DNA from: Brachionus manjavacas
Lineage: Eukaryota; Rotifera; Eurotatoria; Ploima; Brachionidae
NCBI GenBank assembly: GCA_019054805.1
Contig: JAHQIY010000041.1
Coordinates: 124,001 to 188,000 of the forward strand
Length of the DNA: 64,000 nt
Reading direction: 5' to 3'
How positions within the stretch are numbered: position 1 is the stretch's first letter; each line of letters starts with the position of its first letter. The position numbers and the translations under genes were made by a program. The notes below the pieces were generated by a model that saw only the letters and a program-made list of their open reading frames with translations, made no database searches and had not been told where the DNA came from. This document shows positions 33,601 to 48,600 of this stretch, piece by piece.

Positions 33601-36600
33601 CGTCCATTTTGACCACTTGCACTTGATCCATCAGAGCAATCACTTTTTTCTCACCATTGAACCATTCGACCTGTAAATTGTCTCCTCTGACGCTCCATCT
33701 TATGCCGAACGGTTCGCTCACAAATCCCTCTATTTGGCTTGGCAAATCTTCGACAATCACTGGCTTTGCTGACTCACTTTTGTCCAGCCAATTCACTCTC
33801 AAAATTGCTGAACAAAATACCAACCTCGGATGAGTCGGATGCCGCAGCACTGCAATGTATCTGCCCGAATCGGCAACTTTTGTCTTCTCAACTAGCAGAC
33901 CAAATGAATTGTCAGTGGGGTTTGAGGTCATTGACGTTCGGTTGTTTGGCACAATTTTCTCCAATCTGATCAAATTTGTTTCACCTTGGTCAACGAAGCT
34001 ATTCCATGTGTCTTCATTGCTGGTAAAGTACCATTCACAGGTGCAAGATTTGGATGCCACGAGCACAAACTCGGCTGTCTGCGATTCATTGATGTCCAAA
34101 TGGCTCAGTTGTTTGATTACTCGCAAATCACTTGGATTCAGCAGGCATTCTGTTTGTTGAACAATGCTGTCGTCGTCCTCCACGGTGCACACTCTCAACT
34201 CGTAGTTGGCTTGGTCTTCACCGCCAAAATCTTTGATCAAAAAGTCAAGTGAGTCCGCGTTCACAAGCAGTTGGTATTTTGGCGATCTGTTTGAAAAATA
34301 AATGCGCTTTGAATTTCTGTAAAATTCCAAGCGTACCAGATCGTCATCGATTCGACTTGAGAATTTTGTTCTCAGAACACCAGTTTGATTTTCATCAACA
34401 AAAATGGTTTTTTCCAGTGGCTCAACCACCTGCAATTTGGCCTTTTTCACTCTCACCTTGCATTCAGTTTGAAAATTGCTGCAAGCTAACTTGAATCTAG
34501 CGCTATTAGTGAACTTTGGTTTTCTAGCAATCAACTCATAGGAATATCTGTCATGGTCTATTTGATTGATGACTGTGTCGTAGTTGGGGCCAACAATTTT
34601 CACGTTGTCCTTTAGCCATTCAACTTGAAGGTTGGGCTTTGAAATTTGGCATTTTAGTGCTAAGTCTTGACCAGAGATGATTTCTGCACAAGATGGTAAT
34701 GGCTCCAGTAGTTCAGCGTCGAGCTCTTTGACAAATAGATTTGCCTCTGATTCTAAAAGTGCAATTGATTCTTCACTCAACTTTAGATATATTTTACACG
34801 AAAAATCTGCTGAATCTTCAAGTGTGCACTTGTTTATCTGCAGCTTGTGTGTCCGTAAATTTTTGTCTATTTCTTCTTCTAGAGTGTACTTTTCAGAATT
34901 GAGTATTTCTTCTTTATTTTTGAACCACTTTATCTCTAGAGGAACATTGACTTTGCTCAGCATCGAGTTTAACTGAATTCCACACACAAAAACACAGCTC
35001 TCTCTTTCTTTTATTCGTAAATCCTCTAGCGGCCTTCGTACTTTTGCTAGCAAATTTTCTGGAACTTCTTCAATTATAAGACTCGCTTCCTTTCTCTTGT
35101 TAAGCTTGTTCAGCACAAATTCAACTTTCTGGCCAGATTGTTTGACTTGGCAATTCTTAATTGTCAAAAAGTGTTCTTTTCCATCTGGTGATGCCCTTGC
35201 CAAAAAGTCGCCCGATTCTTCAATGGCAATTCCATCAAGCAACCATGAAACATCAGCGCAGCACTTGGATAACACAACTTGAAATTCAGCGATTGGTTTG
35301 TACAAATTCAACAGTTCATTTTCTTCATCATTAGAACCAAGTCGATAAAAATGCTCGGGCAGTATCTTTAGTCTTACATCTTCTAGTTGAGATAAAAATT
35401 TCACAGGTCTTTCCTCCACAATCACTCTGCATTCAGATTCAGTATTTGGACTTTTAATTGTGTAGATTCCGTCATCGCGCTCTGCTCTAGAATTTTCAAT
35501 GGCAACACTAAAAATATTTGTGTTCGAATTGTATTTAAGCTTGATGTGATCAGCTTCGGCTAGTATTTGGTTATTATTGAGCAAAACGCTTATCTCATTT
35601 GGATCTACTTTACGATCAAATTTTACACACAAGTCTAGCAATTCACCCTCTTTGACAACAACTGTGCCTAAATGGTTCAGCGATTTGATTTGCACTTCTG
35701 GATGCTGTTTAATTGTCACATAGCATTTTGTTGCATTTTTAAATTGTTTTTCCGGGTAATCGTCACATATAAAAGCATATGTTCCCGTATCCTCTAATTT
35801 TGAGTCGGCTATCCTGAGAGAATGTGATAAATTATCAGCACTCAGAACTGAATTGATTTTTAAAGGCTGCATGTTTTTTTCCCAATGATACAATTTAAGC
35901 TTTTGATTTGTTTTCAACTTAAGATCTATAGTTTCACCTTCAAATAACTCCATGGTCTCCGGGAGTTCTTGATTAAATATGATATCTTCAATAACCAAAA
36001 TTTGAATTGAGTTTGGCGATTTTTCACCTGTTGATTTGAGTCTAAGAGAATAAAATCCGGAATCTGAACATTTTGCCGGCGTGAGCATTTTAATCATTGC
36101 ACATGATCCCTCAAATTGTTTGCTTGAAATTTCGTCTTGTAAAATTAAAAAGTCTCGGGAAGTAAAGATAAGTTCGGAATCTTCTCTTTCAAAGATCAAC
36201 AATAAATTTTGGTTCAAAAATTCCAACAAAAATTGATGGTTAATTTTGAAGGACAGAGTGATGGTATCATTATTTTGGATAGGAAATAAATTGTTGGAGA
36301 ATATCTCGCCAAAAAAGGGCAACTTTGGGCTAACATTTATAGAGCTTTGGGCAATAATTTTATTCGATTTGTCAATAAATTGTATCGTATAATCCCCGGA
36401 ATGGTCAATGTTCGAAAAAGAAGAAATATAAAGTCCGTGAAACTTATTTTCTTCATCTAAACAAAACTTATAATCAAAATCATCAATCCGGTTCGCTGGA
36501 TTAAAAAATGACGAAATTATCTTATCATTTATCAACCATCTGATTGTATATGTTAAATCTTCTAGATTAACTGATTTGTTAGTGCGACAAAATAAACTCA

Positions 36601-39600
36601 AGGAAGATAAATCAGACTTAAAAGTAAGAGGTTCAACAATTTGTAATTCTATTTCGTCAACAATAATTTCATATTGTGAACTTAAATCGTCAACATCAAG
36701 CCTAATAATTGAATTGTCGTTTAATTGTAAATTTTCAATAAAAAGACGCATCTCTAATAAAACTTCATCGAAAAATGAGGCATATCTAGATAAGTGATCA
36801 ACAGGTCTATCATTTTTAAACCATTGATATTTCGAAGGAATATTAAGAACCCTGGCAACAAGCTCAAGAGTACCGCCTTCATGAACCTCGTGACCCGATA
36901 TAATTATAAGATCCTTTACAGATGGATCAAGCAATAAATTGTCACCAGCACCTTTTTTAATATCGATCGGTTTTTCACTCGAAATAATCGAAACTTTTAC
37001 AGCTGAGTGGTAAAACTCTGATTTCTTGTCGTTCGGCTTAGATCTTAGCTTCAAATCGTACTCGCCTTCATTTTGTCCAATTTGGCAAGATTTTATAATC
37101 AGTGTATAAGCAACGCCATCATCCTTTATTTCGGATTCCTTTAGTTCGATCTGTTTTGATTTTAGATCCAATGCTTTTGCATTTAATGTCCAAGTCATAC
37201 ATTTCTCAACGTCTTGAACCGGCTTTGATAGTTTAAATGTAAGACAAATATCCTCTCCTTCTTTATATTCGAATTTGTTTGCTTTAAGTGGTTCCAAAAC
37301 TTCTAAAGGCTTGTCAAACACAGTGAGACTTGTTTTAGCGAGCTCAAGTTCATTTGGTTTCATTTTGGTATCAATGATGCTTAACTTATATTTTCCTGAA
37401 TAATCGGGTTTTGCTTCATCTATTTTAAAGCTGATTTCAGAAGTTGGCTCTCCATTGTCATCAGTTCTTTCAACAACAGATAGTTTAACATCGTCATTCG
37501 GCTGAATTTTTTTCCATCTTTGTAAAGCACAATTTCTTTCGAATCGTCGACAATTTTATTAATTTTTACATACAAATCAACATTGTCGCCTTCCAACAAT
37601 TTTATATCAGGCTGCCAATTTGATTCCAATACTTCGATCGGTTTTTCACTCGAAATAATCGAAACTTTTACAGCTGAGTGGTAAAACTCTGATTTCTTGT
37701 CGTTCGGCTTAGATCTTAGCTTCAAATCGTACTCGCCTTCATTTTGTCCAATTTGGCAAGATTTTATAATCAGTGTATAAGCAACGCCATCATCCTTTAT
37801 TTCGGATTCCTTTAGTTCGATCTGTTTTGATTTTAGATCCAATGCTTTTGCATTTAATGTCCAAGTCATACATTTCTCAACGTCTTGAACCGGCTTTGAT
37901 AGTTTAAATGTAAGACAAATATCCTCTCCTTCTTTATATTCGAATTTGTTTGCTTTAAGTGGTTCCAAAACTTCTAAAGGCTTGTCAAACACAGTGAGAC
38001 TTGTTTTAGCGAGCTCAAGTTCATTTGGTTTCATTTTGGTATCAATGATGCTTAACTTATATTTTCCTGAATAATCGGGTTTTGCTTCATCTATTTTAAA
38101 GCTGATTTCAGAAGTTGGCTCTCCATTGTCATCAGTTCTTTCAACAACAGATAGTTTAACATCGTCATTCGGCTGAATTTTTTTCCATCTTTGTAAAGCA
38201 CAATTTCTTTCGAATCGTCGACAATTTTATTAATTTTTACATACAAATCAACATTGTCGCCTTCCAACAATTTTATATCAGGCTGCCAATTTGATTCCAA
38301 TACTTCGATCGGTTTTTCACTCGAAATAATCGAAACTTTTACAGCTGAGTGGTAAAACTCTGATTTCTTGTCGTTCGGCTTAGATCTTAGCTTCAAATCG
38401 TACTCGCCTTCATTTTGTCCAATTTGGCAAGATTTTATAATCAGTGTATAAGCAACGCCATCATCCTTTATTTCGGATTCCTTTAGTTCGATCTGTTTTG
38501 ATTTTAGATCCAATGCTTTTGCATTTAATGTCCAAGTCATACATTTCTCAACGTCTTGAACCGGCTTTGATAGTTTAAATGTAAGACAAATATCCTCTCC
38601 TTCTTTATATTCGAATTTGTTTGCTTTAAGTGGTTCCAAAACTTCTAAAGGCTTGTCAAACACAGTGAGACTTGTTTTAGCGAGCTCAAGTTCATTTGGT
38701 TTCATTTTGGTATCAATGATGCTTAACTTATATTTTCCTGAATAATCGGGTTTTGCTTCATCTATTTTAAAGCTGATTTCAGAAGTTGGCTCTCCATTGT
38801 CATCAGTTCTTTCAACAACAGATAGTTTAACATCGTCATTCGGCTGAATTTTTTCCATCTTTGTAAAGCACAATTTCTTTCGAATCGTCGACAATTTTAT
38901 TAATTTTTACATACAAATCAACATTGTCGCCTTCCAACAATTTTATATCAGGCTGCCAATTTGATTCCAATACTTCGATCGGTTTTTCACTCGAAATAAT
39001 CGAAACTTTTACAGCTGAGTGGTAAAACTCTGATTTCTTGTCGTTCGGCTTAGATCTTAGCTTCAAATCGTACTCGCCTTCATTTTGTCCAATTTGGCAA
39101 GATTTTATAATCAGTGTATAAGCAACGCCATCATCCTTTATTTCGGATTCCTTTAGTTCGATCTGTTTTGATTTTAGATCCAATGCTTTTGCATTTAATG
39201 TCCAAGTCATACATTTCTCAACGTCTTGAACCGGCTTTGATAGTTTAAATGTAAGACAAATATCCTCTCCTTCTTTATATTCGAATTTGTTTGCTTTAAG
39301 TGGTTCCAAAACTTCTAAAGGCTTGTCAAACACAGTGAGACTTGTTTTAGCGAGCTCAAGTTCATTTGGTTTCATTTTGGTATCAATGATGCTTAACTTA
39401 TATTTTCCTGAATAATCGGGTTTTGCTTCATCTATTTTAAAGCTGATTTCAGAAGTTGGCTCTCCATTGTCATCAGTTCTTTCAACAACAGATAGTTTAA
39501 CATCGTCATTCGGCTGAATTTTTTTCCATCTTTGTAAAGCACAATTTCTTTCGAATCGTCGACAATTTTATTAATTTTTACATACAAATCAACATTGTCG

Positions 39601-42600
39601 CCTTCCAACAATTTTATATCAGGCTGCCAATTTGATTCCAATACTTCGATCGGTTTTTCACTAGAAATAATCGAAACTTTTACAGCTGAGTGGTAAAACT
39701 CTGATTTCTTGTCGTTCGGCTTAGATCTTAGCTTCAAATCGTACTCGCCTTCATTTTGTCCAATTTGGCAAGATTTTATAATCAGTGTATAAGCAACGCC
39801 ATCATCCTTTATTTCGGATTCCTTTAGTTCGATCTGTTTTGATTTTAGATCCAATGCTTTTGCATTTAATGTCCAAGTCATACATTTCTCAACGTCTTGA
39901 ACCGGCTTTGATAGTTTAAATGTAAGACAAATATCCTCTCCTTCTTTATATTCGAATTTGTTTGCTTTAAGTGGTTCCAAAACTTCTAAAGGCTTGTCAA
40001 ACACAGTGAGACTTGTTTTAGCGAGCTCAAGTTCATTTGGTTTCATTTTGGTATCAATGATGCTTAACTTATATTTTCCTGAATAATCGGGTTTTGCTTC
40101 ATCTATTTTAAAGCTGATTTCAGAAGTTGGCTCTCCATTGTCATCAGTTCTTTCAACAACAGATAGTTTAACATCGTCATTCGGCTGAATTTTTTTTCCA
40201 TCTTTGTAAAGCACAATTTCTTTCGAATCGTCGACAATTTTATTAATTTTTACATACAAATCAACATTGTCGCCTTCCAACAATTTTATATCAGGCTGCC
40301 AATTTGATTCCAATACTTCGATCGGTTTTTCACTCGAAATAATCGAAACTTTTACAGCTGAGTGGTAAAACTCTGATTTCTTGTCGTTCGGCTTAGATCT
40401 TAGCTTCAAATCGTACTCGCCTTCATTTTGTCCAATTTGGCAAGATTTTATAATCAGTGTATAAGCAACGCCATCATCCTTTATTTCGGATTCCTTTAGT
40501 TCGATCTGTTTTGATTTTAGATCCAATGCTTTTGCATTTAATGTCCAAGTCATACATTTCTCAACGTCTTGAACCGGCTTTGATAGTTTAAATGTAAGAC
40601 AAATATCCTCTCCTTCTTTATATTCGAATTTGTTTGCTTTAAGTGGTTCCAAAACTTCTAAAGGCTTGTCAAACACAGTGAGACTTGTTTTAGCGAGCTC
40701 AAGTTCATTTGGTTTCATTTTGGTATCAATGATGCTTAACTTATATTTTCCTGAATAATCGGGTTTTGCTTCATCTATTTTAAAGCTGATTTCAGAAGTT
40801 GGCTCTCCATTGTCATCAGTTCTTTCAACAACAGATAGTTTAACATCGTCATTCGGCTGAATTTTTTTCCATCTTTGTAAAGCACAATTTCTTTCGAATC
40901 GTCGACAATTTTATTAATTTTTACATACAAATCAACATTGTCGCCTTCCAACAATTTTATATCAGGCTGCCAATTTGATTCCAATACTTCGATCGGTTTT
41001 TCACTCGAAATAATCGAAACTTTTACAGCTGAGTGGTAAAACTCTGATTTCTTGTCGTTCGGCTTAGATCTTAGCTTCAAATCGTACTCGCCTTCACTTT
41101 GTCCAATTTGGCAAGATTTTATAATCAGTGTATAAGCAACGCCATCATCCTTTATTTCGGATTCCTTTAGTTCGATCTGTTTTGATTTTAGATCCAATGC
41201 TTTTGCATTTAATGTCCAAGTCATACATTTCTCAACGTCTTGAACCGGCTTTGATAGTTTAAATGTAAGACAAATATCCTCTCCTTCTTTATATTCGAAT
41301 TTGTTTGCTTTAAGTGGTTCCAAAACTTCTAAAGGCTTGTCAAACACAGTGAGACTTGTTTTAGCGAGCTCAAGTTCATTTGGTTTCATTTTGGTATCAA
41401 TGATGCTTAACTTATATTTTCCTGAATAATCGGGTTTTGCTTCATCTATTTTAAAGCTGATTTCAGAAGTTGGCTCTCCATTGTCATCAGTTCTTTCAAC
41501 AACAGATAGTTTAACATCGTCATTCGGCTGAATTTTTTTTCCATCTTTGTAAAGCACAATTTCTTTCGAATCGTCGACAATTTTATTAATTTTTACATAC
41601 AAATCAACATTGTCGCCTTCCAACAATTTTATATCAGGCTGCCAATTTGATTCCAATACTTCGATCGGTTTTTCACTCGAAATAATCGAAACTTTTACAG
41701 CTGAGTGGTAAAACTCTGATTTCTTGTCGTTCGGCTTAGATCTTAGCTTCAAATCGTACTCGCCTTCATTTTGTCCAATTTGGCAAGATTTTATAATCAG
41801 TGTATAAGCAACGCCATCATCCTTTATTTCGGATTCCTTTAGTTCGATCTGTTTTGATTTTAGATCCAATGCTTTTGCATTTAATGTCCAAGTCATACAT
41901 TTCTCAACGTCTTGAACCGGCTTTGATAGTTTAAATGTAAGACAAATATCCTCTCCTTCTTTATATTCGAATTTGTTTGCTTTAAGTGGTTCCAAAACTT
42001 CTAAAGGCTTGTCAAACACAGTGAGACTTGTTTTAGCGAGCTCAAGTTCATTTGGTTTCATTTTGGTATCAATGATGCTTAACTTATATTTTCCTGAATA
42101 ATCGGGTTTTGCTTCATCTATTTTAAAGCTGATTTCAGAAGTTGGCTCTCCATTGTCATCAGTTCTTTCAACAACAGATAGTTTAACATCGTCATTCGGC
42201 TGAATTTTTTTTCCATCTTTGTAAAGCACAATTTCTTTCGAATCGTCGACAATTTTATTAATTTTTACATACAAATCAACATTGTCGCCTTCCAACATTT
42301 TTATATCAGGCTGCCAATTTGATTCCAATACTTCGATCGGTTTTTCACTCGAAATAATCGAAACTTTTACAGCTGAGTGGTAAAACTCTGATTTCTTGTC
42401 GTTCGGCTTAGATCTTAGCTTCAAATCGTACTCGCCTTCATTTTGTCCAATTTGGCAAGATTTTATAATCAGTGTATAAGCAACGCCATCATCCTTTATT
42501 TCGGATTCCTTTAGTTCGATCTGTTTTGATTTTAGATCCAATGCTTTTGCATTTAATGTCCAAGTCATACATTTCTCAACGTCTTGAACCGGCTTTGATA

Positions 42601-45600
42601 GTTTAAATGTAAGACAAATATCCTCTCCTTCTTTATATTCGAATTTGTTTGCTTTAAGTGGTTCCAAAACTTCTAAAGGCTTGTCAAACACAGTGAGACT
42701 TGTTTTAGCGAGCTCAAGTTCATTTGGTTTCATTTTGGTATCAATGATGCTTAACTTATATTTTCCTGAATAATCGGGTTTTGCTTCATCTATTTTAAAG
42801 CTGATTTCAGAAGTTGGCTCTCCATTGTCATCAGTTCTTTCAACAACAGATAGTTTAACATCGTCATTCGGCTGAATTTTTTTCCATCTTTGTAAAGCAC
42901 AATTTCTTTCGAATCGTCGACAATTTTATTAATTTTTACATACAAATCAACATTGTCGCCTTCCAACAATTTTATATCAGGCTGCCAATTTGATTCCAAT
43001 ACTTCGATCGGTTTTTCACTCGAAATAATCGAAACTTTTACAGCTGAGTGGTAAAACTCTGATTTCTTGTCGTTCGGCTTAGATCTTAGCTTCAAATCGT
43101 ACTCGCCTTCATTTTGTCCAATTTGGCAAGATTTTATAATCAGTGTATAAGCAACGCCATCATCCTTTATTTCGGATTCCTTTAGTTCGATCTGTTTTGA
43201 TTTTAGATCCAATGCTTTTGCATTTAATGTCCAAGTCATACATTTCTCAACGTCTTGAACCGGCTTTGATAGTTTAAATGTAAGACAAATATCCTCTCCT
43301 TCTTTATATTCGAATTTGTTTGCTTTAAGTGGTTCCAAAACTTCTAAAGGCTTGTCAAACACAGTGAGACTTGTTTTAGCGAGCTCAAGTTCATTTGGTT
43401 TCATTTTTGGTATCAATGATGCTTAACTTATATTTTCCTGAATAATCGGGTTTTGCTTCATCTATTTTAAAGCTGATTTCAGAAGTTGGCTCTCCATTGT
43501 CATCAGTTCTTTCAACAACAGATAGTTTAACATCGTCATTCGGCTGAATTTTTTTCCATCTTTGTAAAGCACAATTTCTTTCGAATCGTCGACAATTTTA
43601 TTAATTTTTACATACAAATCAACATTGTCGCCTTCCAACATTTTTATATCAGGCTGCCAATTTGATTCCAATACTTCGATCGGTTTTTCACTCGAAATAA
43701 TCGAAACTTTTACAGCTGAGTGGTAAAACTCTGATTTCTTGTCGTTCGGCTTAGATCTTAGCTTCAAATCGTACTCGCCTTCATTTTGTCCAATTTGGCA
43801 AGATTTTATAATCAGTGTATAAGCAACGCCATCATCCTTTATTTCGGATTCCTTTAGTTCGATCTGTTTTGATTTTAGATCCAATGCTTTTGCATTTAAT
43901 GTCCAAGTCATACATTTCTCAACGTCTTGAACCGGCTTTGATAGTTTAAATGTAAGACAAATATCCTCTCCTTCTTTATATTCGAATTTGTTTGCTTTAA
44001 GTGGTTCCAAAACTTCTAAAGGCTTGTCAAACACAGTGAGACTTGTTTTAGCGAGCTCAAGTTCATTTGGTTTCATTTTGGTATCAATGATGCTTAACTT
44101 ATATTTTCCTGAATAATCGGGTTTTGCTTCATCTATTTTAAAGCTGATTTCAGAAGTTGGCTCTCCATTGTCATCAGTTCTTTCAACAACAGATAGTTTA
44201 ACATCGTCATTCGGCTGAATTTTTTTCCATCTTTGTAAAGCACAATTTCTTTCGAATCGTCGACAATTTTATTAATTTTTACATACAAATCAACATTGTC
44301 GCCTTCCAACAATTTTATATCAGGCTGCCAATTTGATTCCAATACTTCGATCGGTTTTTCACTCGAAATAATCGAAACTTTTACAGCTGAGTGGTAAAAC
44401 TCTGATTTCTTGTCGTTCGGCTTAGATCTTAGCTTCAAATCGTACTCGCCTTCATTTTGTCCAATTTGGCAAGATTTTATAATCAGTGTATAAGCAACGC
44501 CATCATCCTTTATTTCGGATTCCTTTAGTTCGATCTGTTTTGATTTTAGATCCAATGCTTTTGCATTTAATGTCCAAGTCATACATTTCTCAACGTCTTG
44601 AACCGGCTTTGATAGTTTAAATGTAAGACAAATATCCTCTCCTTCTTTATATTCGAATTTGTTTGCTTTAAGTGGTTCCAAAACTTCTAAAGGCTTGTCA
44701 AACACAGTGAGACTTGTTTTAGCGAGCTCAAGTTCATTTGGTTTCATTTTGGTATCAATGATGCTTAACTTATATTTTCCTGAATAATCGGGTTTTGCTT
44801 CATCTATTTTAAAGCTGATTTCAGAAGTTGGCTCTCCATTGTCATCAGTTCTTTCAACAACAGATAGTTTAACATCGTCATTCGGCTGAATTTTTTTCCA
44901 TCTTTGTAAAGCACAATTTCTTTCGAATCGTCGACAATTTTATTAATTTTTACATACAAATCAACATTGTCGCCTTCCAACATTTTTATATCAGGCTGCC
45001 AATTTGATTCCAATACTTCGATCGGTTTTTCACTCGAAATAATCGAAACTTTTACAGCTGAGTGGTAAAACTCTGATTTCTTGTCGTTCGGCTTAGATCT
45101 TAGCTTCAAATCGTACTCGCCTTCATTTTGTCCAATTTGGCAAGATTTTATAATCAGTGTATAAGCAACGCCATCATCCTTTATTTCGGATTCCTTTAGT
45201 TCGATCTGTTTTGATTTTAGATCCAATGCTTTTGCATTTAATGTCCAAGTCATACATTTCTCAACGTCTTGAACCGGCTTTGATAGTTTAAATGTAAGAC
45301 AAATATCCTCTCCTTCTTTATATTCGAATTTGTTTGCTTTAAGTGGTTCCAAAACTTCTAAAGGCTTGTCAAACACAGTGAGACTTGTTTTAGCGAGCTC
45401 AAGTTCATTTGGTTTCATTTTGGTATCAATGATGCTTAACTTATATTTTCCTGAATAATCGGGTTTTGCTTCATCTATTTTAAAGCTGATTTCAGAAGTT
45501 GGCTCTCCATTGTCATCAGTTCTTTCAACAACAGATAGTTTAACATCGTCATTCGGCTGAATTTTTTTCCATCTTTGTAAAGCACAATTTCTTTCGAATC

Positions 45601-48600
45601 GTCGACAATTTTATTAATTTTTACATACAAATCAACATTGTCGCCTTCCAACAATTTTATATCAGGCTGCCAATTTGATTCCAATACTTCGATCGGTTTT
45701 TCACTCGAAATAATCGAAACTTTTACAGCTGAGTGGTAAAACTCTGATTTCTTGTCGTTCGGCTTAGATCTTAGCTTCAAATCGTACTCGCCTTCATTTT
45801 GTCCAATTTGGCAAGATTTTATAATCAGTGTATAAGCAACGCCATCATCCTTTATTTCGGATTCCTTTAGTTCGATCTGTTTTGATTTTAGATCCAATGC
45901 TTTTGCATTTAATGTCCAAGTCATACATTTCTCAACGTCTTGAACCGGCTTTGATAGTTTAAATGTAAGACAAATATCCTCTCCTTCTTTATATTCGAAT
46001 TTGTTTGCTTTAAGTGGTTCCAAAACTTCTAAAGGCTTGTCAAACACAGTGAGACTTGTTTTAGCGAGCTCAAGTTCATTTGGTTTCATTTTGGTATCAA
46101 TGATGCTTAACTTATATTTTCCTGAATAATCGGGTTTTGCTTCATCTATTTTAAAGCTGATTTCAGAAGTTGGCTCTCCATTGTCATCAGTTCTTTCAAC
46201 AACAGATAGTTTAACATCGTCATTCGGCTGAATTTTTTTTCCATCTTTGTAAAGCACAATTTCTTTCGAATCGTCGACAATTTTATTAATTTTTACATAC
46301 AAATCAACATTGTCGCCTTCCAACAATTTTATATCAGGCTGCCAATTTGATTCCAATACTTCGATCGGTTTTTCACTCGAAATAATCGAAACTTTTACAG
46401 CTGAGTGGTATTTGTTTGATTTAATTTTGTCCGATACATCTTCATCCTCTGTTATTTCACTTGTTGTATCTTTGTCTATAATGTTCTCTATTCCACTTAG
46501 ATTTAGCTTGTTCGAAAACTCCCCTAAATTACATTCATATAGTCCATTGTCTTTTTTTGTTATATCATGTATTTCTAGACAAAATGTACATTTGCCTGTT
46601 TTTTTGAAATTATATTTTTCTCTTTCATTTACTGGCAATTCTTTGCCCTCTTTTTTCCATTTAAATTCATCAATTTTAAATTCATTATTTATTGTTTCAA
46701 ATTCTATATTCAGCACTTTTGTTTCTGTTAAATTCGAGTTGACTATTCTCATGCCTGTTTTGAAAGGATTTTGTTTAATTTCTAACCTAAAACTTGATAC
46801 TTCTTTCATATCTGGTTCCTTCAAGTCAAAAACAACAAATTCATACAAGCCACTATCATCATGGTCGAATTTGTCAATAAACATTTCACACACCCTTTCG
46901 TTCATTATTCGTGTTTTTATATTCTTTTTATCCAAATTAATTTCCTTGCCATTTTTTAACCAATAATACTTTATATTTCCTTGTATTGGGGCCGACACCT
47001 CACACTCTAACTTTAGCAAAGATTGTTCTACTTTCTTAGCATTCAATTTTCTAACTATAGTTATTGGCTTTTGCTTTACTGCTAATTCAATGCAGGAAAT
47101 TAATATTTTCTCCTGGTTATCTATCAAAAAAAGTTCGTAAGTGCCTTTATCATCTTTTATTATTTTGTCTATTTTTAAAATATGCCTATTGTTAGACACC
47201 TCAACTATTATTCTTTTATCGTTTGTCAACGCTCTACTGTCTTTAAACCATTTTGTTTTATCTAAATTATTTTTCTCTACTTCAACCTCGAAAACAATAT
47301 TCTTTCCCTCATGTGTACTTAACTTTTCATGTGTGGGCATTAAAATATTTTTCTTCTCACTTTTTCCATCAATTACATTTACTTGTGTTTTGCAAACATC
47401 GGCCCCGATGCTACAAAAGTAATCGCCCGAATCTTTCGGGTCTACATTGAAAATTTTCAAACACCTAATGGGTCCTTCTGAAATGATTTCGTATTTTTCA
47501 TTTGTTTCCAGCTGCTGATTTTCTTTGAACCATTTGACCGGTGCTGAATTTTTGTTCAGCACACAGTCTATTGACAAAGTGTCGTTTTCGTCCATCTTTT
47601 CCTCTTCCAAGTCAAAGTCAATTGATTGGGGCGGCTTTTGTACAAATTGTGCATGAGCTGGCTTTATCTTAACCTCGCACAATGATATCTTGTCATCAGC
47701 ATGAAATTGGTAAGTTCCTTCGCATTTGACCGATGCGTTTGATATATGCAATTTGTGAGTTTTTCCTTCATTGTCTTCGAGCAGGTCGATTGTGGACAAA
47801 GTGTTCGCAACTGGTTCAATTTTGACAGAATTATGGAACCAAACAGGCCTCTCTGGTTTCTTGTCCACTTCGCATTCTAGCCTGATCAATTCTCCTTCGT
47901 TTAGTCTGACCATTCTTGGCAGTGGCTTGACAATCTCACACTTGGCAGAATAGCTCAGCACAGAGACAGTACACTTGGTCTTCAAAGCATTTGTTTCGTT
48001 GTCTGCCATTTCGATCAACTTAAATTCGTACACTCCATCAAAAGATTTGTCACAGTTGTGAATGCTCAAGCTGAATTGTCTACCCTGGCTGTTCAAGTCG
48101 AATTCCTTCAAAAGGTTTTGGTCATAATTTGTGAGGTTGCCACCAGTGGACAGCAAAAGAAATTCCGAGTTTCGTTTTACTTCTATGACATCTTTGTCTG
48201 TGAGGATACGATTTAGAGCTATTTGCAGAGTGAGGCTTTGGCCTTCTCTAATTTGACAGTCGTTTAGTGGATGCGTGATCTGGGTTTTGTTTTTGTTCAT
48301 GTTGGTTGGGTTTTGGGATGCGCAAGTTGGCTCATTGTCCACCATCACTTCGGTGTAGTATTCTTGTCCTGATTGTCCGAATGTCAGCTTGTACTGTCCA
48401 CTGTCTTGCTCGGTGACATCATTCAGTATCAACAAATGTTGCGTTGGAGTTGAGAAGATCTCCTTGTTGGATTTGGCACTGTTTTCTATGAACACTTGGT
48501 TATGGTACCATTTGGGCGCCAGGTTTTGTTGGACAGTTTCACAGTAGAGCTTAACAGTGTCGTCTTTTTTGGCCTTAATGCATTTTTCCAACGGGGTTAT

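Noticed and set aside
28976..34976. Many plus-strand open frames of 60-170 codons
   Set aside because: They lie antisense to the 23-kb UNC-89-like exon, have odd composition (for example runs of Cys or Val opposite the polyQ tract) and no domains; they are shadows of the real frame.
37420..45418. A series of separate minus-strand genes each starting MKPNELELAK
   Set aside because: They are pieces of one repeat array cut by homopolymer length differences; the apparent starts are internal Met codons and the apparent C-termini (KFSRMTMLNYLL...) are frameshift products.
37490..46250. Programmed ribosomal frameshifting at the A-run
   Set aside because: It would have to occur repeatedly, in different directions, in one protein, and the unit-to-unit length variation is better explained by sequencing error or mutation.
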